In this document: positions 32,930 through 36,555 of the stretch, in pieces | How the letters are laid out: each line of letters begins with the position of its first letter | Numbering within the stretch: position 1 is the first letter of the stretch | DNA from: Alistipes senegalensis | Lineage (GTDB): Bacteria; Bacteroidota; Bacteroidia; Bacteroidales; Rikenellaceae | Assembly: GCA_023665825.1 (NCBI GenBank) | Contig: JAMPDE010000002.1 | Span: forward strand, 454,950 to 491,504 | Reading direction: 5' to 3' | Length of the DNA stretch: 36,555 nucleotides | The notes under the pieces: generated by a model | The model's input: only the letters and a program-made list of their open reading frames with translations | The model's database searches: none | What the model was told of the DNA's origin: nothing | Position numbers and translations under genes: made by a program

Positions 32930-34077
32930 ACGCGGGTGTCTTTGCGGAGCAGGGCCAGCGAGAGCAGGAGCGACCAGCAGGGGCTGAACAGGTCGTAGAA
33001 GAAATAACCCAGCAACAGACCGCTTTCGCCGAGCCGTTGGGCGATGCGGCGCACCTCGATCATGACCGTCACGTAGCGCAGCAGCAACAGCAGCAGCGCG
33101 CCGAACTTGTATTCGAGCGGCATGACGGCTATGGCGCACAGCACGGCCAGAAAGAAGAGCACGCGCGAACCGACCTCCCATTGGAGGTAGTTCCGCACGG
33201 CATGGGGATAGAAGCGGCGGGCCGAAGCGTAGTAACGCAGCCGGTTGAGCCACCAGCCCAGTCCTCCCCATGTCTTTTCGCGCAGGGTGGCCTGCGGGGT
33301 CAGGACGATGCTGACGTTGTCGCGCGTCATGACCTGTTGCATGAACAGGTCGTCCTCGCCGATATTCATGTTGAGATGGCCGAAGCCGTTGGTTCCGAAA
33401 TAGATCGTCTTCGTGAAGCCGAGATTGTGCAGCGTGCCGCGATAGGGGCGGCGTGCGATGGCACGGGCGATCCACGAGGCCGAGTGCATCATCCGCCACG
33501 TGCGCATGAAGCGGTTTTTCGGCCCCTTTTCCTGTTCTACACCGCAGTAACCCACCACGATGTCGCCGCGCAGGAATCCGCGCGCCATCAGCGAGAGCCA
33601 GCGGTCGGATTGCGGGCAGGCGTCGGTCGAGGTGAAAATCATGCAGTCGTAATGGGCCGATTTGATGCCGACGTTGAGCGCCATTTTGCGCGAAATGGGA
33701 AAACGCGGGTCGAAGAGGATTTTCGAGGTGTAGATCTGCGGGAACGAATTTTTGAGCCGCAGCAGATCTTCGTAGAAATCGTTGTCCTGCCCCACGTAGA
33801 CGATGACCACTTCGTAGGCCGGATAGTTCTGGGCCAGCAGCAGGGGCAGCCGTTCCTCGACGAACGTATACTCTTCGGCGAACATCGGCACGATGACCGA
33901 TATGGGCGGTTCTTTTTCGCGGACCGGCGTGCGGCGGCTGTTTCGGTAGGCGGGAATCCGTCCGTACGAGAAGACGTAGTAATAGAGTTGTACGCCGAAC
34001 AGCACCAGCAGAATACCTGCGAGTGCGACTCCCTGCCAGCCGTAGGAGGCTAAAAACGGTTCCAGTATCTGTTGCAT
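32920..34077 (-). CDS. Membrane-anchored family 2 glycosyltransferase
   Basis: A 385-residue GT2. Start 34077 (MQQILEPFL) is chosen because upstream sequence includes the promoter. One N-terminal membrane segment (GVALAGILLVLFGVQLYYYVF) is followed by the GT-A domain: PPISVIVPMFAEE, VVIVYVGQDND, a TSTDACPQSD metal site, and NIGEDDLFMQQV as the likely catalytic region. Near the C-terminus are several membrane helices (VLFFLAVLCAIAVM, FGALLLLLLRYVTVMI and GYFFYDLFSPCWSLLLSLALL). It resembles enzymes that add sugars on the cytoplasmic side of the membrane to lipid carriers or extend polysaccharides; acceptor and donor are unknown. It heads the operon with the sigma factor and rsmG. Confidence 0.9.
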   Translation of the reverse strand: MQQILEPFLASYGWQGVALAGILLVLFGVQLYYYVFSYGRIPAYRNSRRTPVREKEPPISVIVPMFAEEYTFVEERLPLLLAQNYPAYEVVIVYVGQDNDFYEDLLRLKNSFPQIYTSKILFDPRFPISRKMALNVGIKSAHYDCMIFTSTDACPQSDRWLSLMARGFLRGDIVVGYCGVEQEKGPKNRFMRTWRMMHSASWIARAIARRPYRGTLHNLGFTKTIYFGTNGFGHLNMNIGEDDLFMQQVMTRDNVSIVLTPQATLREKTWGGLGWWLNRLRYYASARRFYPHAVRNYLQWEVGSRVLFFLAVLCAIAVMPLEYKFGALLLLLLRYVTVMIEVRRIAQRLGESGLLLGYFFYDLFSPCWSLLLSLALLRKDTRVWR

Positions 34078-34150
34078 GATCGTAGTGGTGTGCGTTCCCG
34101 TGCGCGGCGCGGCTTTCGTGCCTGCTTCCGCCTGCCCGGGCGTTTGTTGA

Positions 34151-34233
34151 CAAAGATACGAAAAGTCGAGCGCAAAAAGCAAACTTGTTTGCATTTTTGC
34201 CGAGACGGAGTATCTTCGACGAAGTCAAAGATA
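34151..34233 (-). promoter_or_regulatory. Dual-promoter palindromic element, copy 2 (before the GT2 operon)
   Basis: On the minus strand this 83-nt element begins with TATCTTTG (34233-34226), ends with TATCTTTG (34158-34151), and has an inverted repeat between them centred on CAAACAAGTTTG. It lines up with 20984-21065 along its whole length; the first 16 nt (TAnnTTTGACTTCGTC) and last 13 (TTCGTATCTTTG region) are nearly the same. CAAA at 34180-34183 gives a minus-strand TTTG as -33 for the second box (21-nt spacer). It directs transcription into the glycosyltransferase, sigma and rsmG genes. Confidence 0.6.
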
Positions 34234-34235
34234 CG

Positions 34236-34273
34236 AAAAAAAGCGATTGCATCCGACGTGCAACCGCTTTTTT
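34236..34273 (-). terminator. Terminator of tRNA-Thr
   Basis: On the minus strand AAAAAAGCG-G-TTGCA, loop, TGCAA-T-CGCTTTTTTT forms a long stem ending in a T tract. The one unmatched position is a G-U wobble in minus-strand RNA but A-C in plus-strand RNA, so it works on the tRNA strand. It ends directly before the dual-promoter element. Confidence 0.85.
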
Positions 34274-34278
34274 CCGAG

Positions 34279-34350
<72 letters not shown>

Positions 34351-34370
34351 ATTTTCCCTCTCGGGCGGAG

Positions 34371-34402
34371 CAAAAGTACGCAAGAAAAATGAATCGACCA
34401 AA
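34371..34402 (-). promoter_or_regulatory. Promoter of tRNA-Thr
   Basis: Minus-strand TTTG (34402-34399), a 20-nt spacer and TACTTTTG (34378-34371), 20 nt before the tRNA 5' end. A full match to the Bacteroidetes promoter model. Confidence 0.75.
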
Positions 34403-34430
34403 AAAATGTGCGATTTTCCCGATTATTTTC

Positions 34431-34438
34431 TACCTTTA
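34431..34438 (+). promoter_or_regulatory. Possible -7 box of the threonine dehydrogenase gene
   Basis: TACCTTTA, one mismatch to TAnnTTTG, 23 nt before the ATG at 34462. No good -33 element is visible. The same TAnnTTTA variant lies before the glsA-like gene. Confidence 0.4.
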
Positions 34439-34461
34439 CTTCGAATTTCAACCCGAATTCC

Positions 34462-35409
34462 ATGAAACGAATCCTCATTGTCGGCGCGGGTGGCCAGATC
34501 GGTTCCGAACTGACGGTCTATCTCCGCAAAATCTACGGCGATTCGCATGTCGTGGCGACCGATATGCGCGAATGCCGCTCGCTCGGCGAAACGGGCCCCT
34601 TCGAGGTGCTCAATGCGCTCGATGCCACCGCGATGGCGTCGGTCGTCGCACGGTATCATATCGATACGATTTTCAATCTCGTGGCCCTGCTGTCGGCCGT
34701 CGGCGAACGCAATCCGCAAATGGCGTGGACGGTCAACATGGGCGCGCTCAACAACTCGCTCGAAGTGGCGCGCCAGCATCATTGCGCCCTGTTCACGCCC
34801 AGTTCGATCGGGGCGTTCGGCCCGACGTCGCCCAAAGACCGCACGCCGCAGGATACGATCATGCAGCCGACCACGATTTACGGCGTCTGCAAGGTCACGG
34901 GCGAAATGCTCGGCAACTACTACCACCACAAATACGGGGTGGACACCCGTTCGGTGCGCTTTCCGGGCATCATCTCGAACGTGACGCTTCCCGGTGGCGG
35001 CACGACCGACTATGCGGTCGAAATCTACTACGAAGCGGTCAAGTCGGGACACTTCACCTGCCCCGTTCCGGCGGACGTCTATATGGACATGATTTACATG
35101 CCCGATGCGCTGCGGGCATGCGTCGAGCTGATGGAGGCCGACCCGGCGAAACTGCGCCACCGCAACAGTTTCAATCTGGCGTCGATGAGCTTCACGCCCG
35201 AAATCATCCGGGCCGAAATCCAGAAACGGCTTCCCGAGTTCACGATGGATTACGACATCGACCCCGTGAAGAAAGAGATTGCCGAAAGCTGGCCCAACTC
35301 GCTGGACGACACGTGCGCACGCGAGGAGTGGGGCTGGAAACCCGAATGGGATTTGTCGGCCATGACCGACGATATGCTGGAACATATCCGCCGGAAGAAC
35401 CATTTATAA
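34462..35409 (+). CDS. L-threonine 3-dehydrogenase, SDR (UDP-galactose epimerase-like) type
   Basis: A 315-residue extended SDR. Start 34462 (MKRILIVGAGGQIGSEL) gives the Rossmann glycine motif right at the N-terminus. Further hallmarks of the SDR-type threonine dehydrogenase: IDTIFNLVALLSAVGERNPQMAW, PSSIGAFGP, catalytic Tyr140-x3-Lys144 (YGVCK), RFPGIISNVTLPGGGTTDYAVEIY, MDMIYMPDALRACVELMEA and the C-terminal DWGWK-like EEWGWKPEWDLSAMTDDML. It oxidises L-threonine to 2-amino-3-ketobutyrate with NAD+ in the cytosol. This family is unrelated to the zinc-dependent Tdh of E. coli. A 2-amino-3-ketobutyrate CoA ligase gene is not in the window. Confidence 0.93.
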   Translation: MKRILIVGAGGQIGSELTVYLRKIYGDSHVVATDMRECRSLGETGPFEVLNALDATAMASVVARYHIDTIFNLVALLSAVGERNPQMAWTVNMGALNNSLEVARQHHCALFTPSSIGAFGPTSPKDRTPQDTIMQPTTIYGVCKVTGEMLGNYYHHKYGVDTRSVRFPGIISNVTLPGGGTTDYAVEIYYEAVKSGHFTCPVPADVYMDMIYMPDALRACVELMEADPAKLRHRNSFNLASMSFTPEIIRAEIQKRLPEFTMDYDIDPVKKEIAESWPNSLDDTCAREEWGWKPEWDLSAMTDDMLEHIRRKNHL

Positions 35410-35454
35410 AGGGGGCCTGCGGGCTGTCGTTGGCTTGTTGCGGTCGGGGTGGTA

Positions 35455-35468
35455 CTCCGCAAGCGGAG
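35455..35468. terminator. Possible hairpin between convergent threonine dehydrogenase and ridA genes
   Basis: CTCCG-CAAG-CGGAG forms a 5-bp stem with a 4-nt loop in the 70-nt gap between two convergent genes. It has no T tract, so it is a weak candidate. Confidence 0.3.
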
Positions 35469-35479
35469 CCCCGCCGCAG

Positions 35480-35854
35480 CTATTTGGCGGCTACGGCGTC
35501 GATTTCGACCAATGCACCTTTGGGCAGCGCGGCCACCTCGAAGCAGACGCGGGCGGGCTTGTCCGCCGGGAAGAACTCGGCATAGACCTTGTTCATGGCG
35601 GCGAAATCCGAAATGCGTTGCAGCAGGACGGTCGTCTTCGCGATATCGTTGTAGCCGTAGCCCGCTTCGCGCAGGATGTGGCCGATGTTCGTGAGCGACT
35701 GGCGGGTCTGCGCTTCGATGCCGTCGGGCATCGTGTCGGTGGCGCCGTCGATGGGCAGCTGTCCCGAAATGTAGAGCGTCCCGTCGACTTTGACGGCTTG
35801 CGAGTAGGGCCCGACGGCTGCCGGAGCGGCGGGCGATGCGATGATGCGTTTCAT
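35480..35854 (-). CDS. ridA: RidA/YjgF-family 2-iminobutanoate/2-iminopropanoate deaminase
   Basis: A 124-residue RidA, the normal size. Start 35854 gives MKRIIASPAAPAAVGPYSQAV, the standard beginning (PxAxGPYSQA); an upstream ATG would add an unconserved extension. GTLYISGQLPID, the TVLLQRISDFAAMNKVYAEFF block, the catalytic arginine in PARVCFEVAALPKGALVEIDAVA are all present. It hydrolyses reactive enamine/imine products of serine and threonine dehydratases in the cytosol. A threonine dehydrogenase gene lies convergently next to it, though the two act on different threonine products. The ATG is preceded by GCGCTAATAAAA, the same leader as cinA. Confidence 0.96.
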   Translation of the reverse strand: MKRIIASPAAPAAVGPYSQAVKVDGTLYISGQLPIDGATDTMPDGIEAQTRQSLTNIGHILREAGYGYNDIAKTTVLLQRISDFAAMNKVYAEFFPADKPARVCFEVAALPKGALVEIDAVAAK

Positions 35855-35987
35855 GGTTTTATTAGCGCGAAAGTTTGTTTGTACGGTTCGGTATGTTATC
35901 TTCGCCCCGACCGTTTTGTCGAGGTGGGGCATAAAGATACGTTTGCGATTTTTTATCGGGACGAAATTACGATAAATTGAACGAAAT

Positions 35988-36416
35988 ATGAAACACGTTG
36001 TGATTAAATTTGCACTGATCGGTTCGGCAGTGTGTTTGTTGGCCGGTTGTTGTGCGTGCCGCTCGTTTCAGAAAAAGACGCGTCGTCCGTTGGTCGGCAC
36101 CGAGTGGCAGTTGATTCAGTTAGGCGGCCGGAACATCCGGGTCGAAACGGAAAAATTCGTCCTGCGGTTTGCCGACGACGGTACGGTGTCGGGCGCGGGC
36201 GAATGCAATGTTCTGTCGGGTGTTTACGAAACGGGAAAAGACAACGGATTGAAAATCGGACCGTTGGCGTCGACCCTGCGGGCTTGTCCCGACGGAATGG
36301 AGATTGAAACAGCCGTTGCCGGAGCATTGGAAGCGACCGACCGCTACGACATGGACGGCCCGATGCTGCTGCTGCTCTCCGACGGTGAATTGCAGGCGGT
36401 GTTCCAAGCGAAATAA
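35988..36416 (+). CDS. META-domain (HslJ-like) lipoprotein
   Basis: A 142-residue protein with a lipoprotein signal (LLAGC, Cys21; further cysteines at 22 and 24). The mature part is one META/HslJ domain: LVGTEWQLIQLGGRNI, FVLRFADDGTVSGAGECNVLSGVYE, LKIGPLASTLRACPDGMEIETAVAGALEATDRY and LLLLSDGELQAVFQA. HslJ-type lipoproteins are envelope proteins linked to heat shock and novobiocin tolerance in E. coli, without a known reaction. The typical C of the TRxxC motif is kept (TLRACPD). A structured repeat follows 34 nt after the stop. Confidence 0.92.
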   Translation: MKHVVIKFALIGSAVCLLAGCCACRSFQKKTRRPLVGTEWQLIQLGGRNIRVETEKFVLRFADDGTVSGAGECNVLSGVYETGKDNGLKIGPLASTLRACPDGMEIETAVAGALEATDRYDMDGPMLLLLSDGELQAVFQAK

Positions 36417-36450
36417 TTTTTCGCCTTGCCGTCCGCAGTCTCTGGTTTAC

Positions 36451-36555
36451 GCGACGCAAAGCGTCGCACCGCTAAATCCGACCGGATGTCGGAGCCGTAA
36501 AGCGGAGTGCGGACTAAAAGCGTCCGGCGGAGGGGCCGGTTTGCTTGCAAACCCG
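36451..36555 (+). repeat. Structured intergenic repeat, copy 2 (runs to the window edge)
   Basis: The core from 36475 to the last base matches 24680-24760 at 79 of 81 positions, with the same three hairpins (third at 36538-36553). Upstream, GCGACGC-AAA-GCGTCGC (36451-36467) is a perfect 7-bp hairpin in the place of the copy 1 hairpin but with other bases. It follows the META lipoprotein gene. The repeat may continue outside the window. Confidence 0.8.

Noticed and set aside
36451-36467. GCGACGC/GCGTCGC hairpin as the terminator of the META lipoprotein gene
   Set aside because: No T tract follows, and a hairpin in the same place precedes the other repeat copy, so it belongs to the repeat.

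Overview
The window is chromosomal DNA from a GC-rich member of the Bacteroidales, most likely Alistipes or another Rikenellaceae (inference). The evidence is a SusC/SusD pair with a polysaccharide utilisation locus (PUL), Bacteroidetes-type promoters (TTTG, about 19-20 nt, then TAnnTTTG) before many genes, A-rich leaders instead of strong Shine-Dalgarno sites, many lipoproteins, and a glycine-lipid gene pair (glsA/glsB type). No phage, insertion sequence, CRISPR array or rRNA is visible.

Positions 1-17976 hold one co-directional PUL: the 3' end of a susC gene, susD, a small surface-type lipoprotein, GH2, a fused alginate-lyase-like/GH88 enzyme, a second GH2, a GH5 lipoprotein, GH3, an SDR D-mannonate oxidoreductase (UxuB type), mannonate dehydratase (UxuA), and a GH18-ThuA fusion. 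Gaps are short, one pair overlaps by 4 nt (ATGA), and one internal terminator follows the lipoprotein gene. Together they suggest binding and import of a beta-linked glycan containing hexuronic acid, lyase cleavage to 4,5-unsaturated ends, removal of these by GH88, trimming by GH2/GH5/GH3, and entry of the uronate into the fructuronate-mannonate-KDG route. The exact polymer cannot be read from sequence.

Positions 17977-18503 are gene-poor: a truncated helix-turn-helix remnant, a perfect 13-bp inverted repeat and an orphan promoter. Positions 18504-24104 hold cinA and a class-2 dihydroorotate-dehydrogenase-like gene (minus), an AraC regulator (plus), then a lipid kinase, a 4-oxalocrotonate tautomerase and apbE (minus). 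The dihydroorotate-dehydrogenase-like protein has lost nearly all residues that bind (dihydro)orotate in E. coli PyrD.

Positions 24171-31689 are mostly plus-strand housekeeping and envelope genes: rpsO, pnp, a large OmpA/TPR lipoprotein, glsA/glsB-like acyltransferases and a periplasmic thioredoxin. Positions 31744-34350 are minus strand: a membrane GT2 glycosyltransferase, an ECF sigma factor and rsmG in one operon, plus tRNA-Thr(GGU). The end carries an SDR-type threonine dehydrogenase, ridA and a META-domain lipoprotein.

Two repeat families not explained by genes stand out. One is an 81-bp multi-hairpin sequence at 24680-24760 and 36475-36555 (79 of 81 identical), each copy preceded by a hairpin of different sequence. 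The other is an element of about 82 bp with two same-direction -7 boxes around an inverted repeat, at 20984-21065 (+) and 34151-34233 (-).
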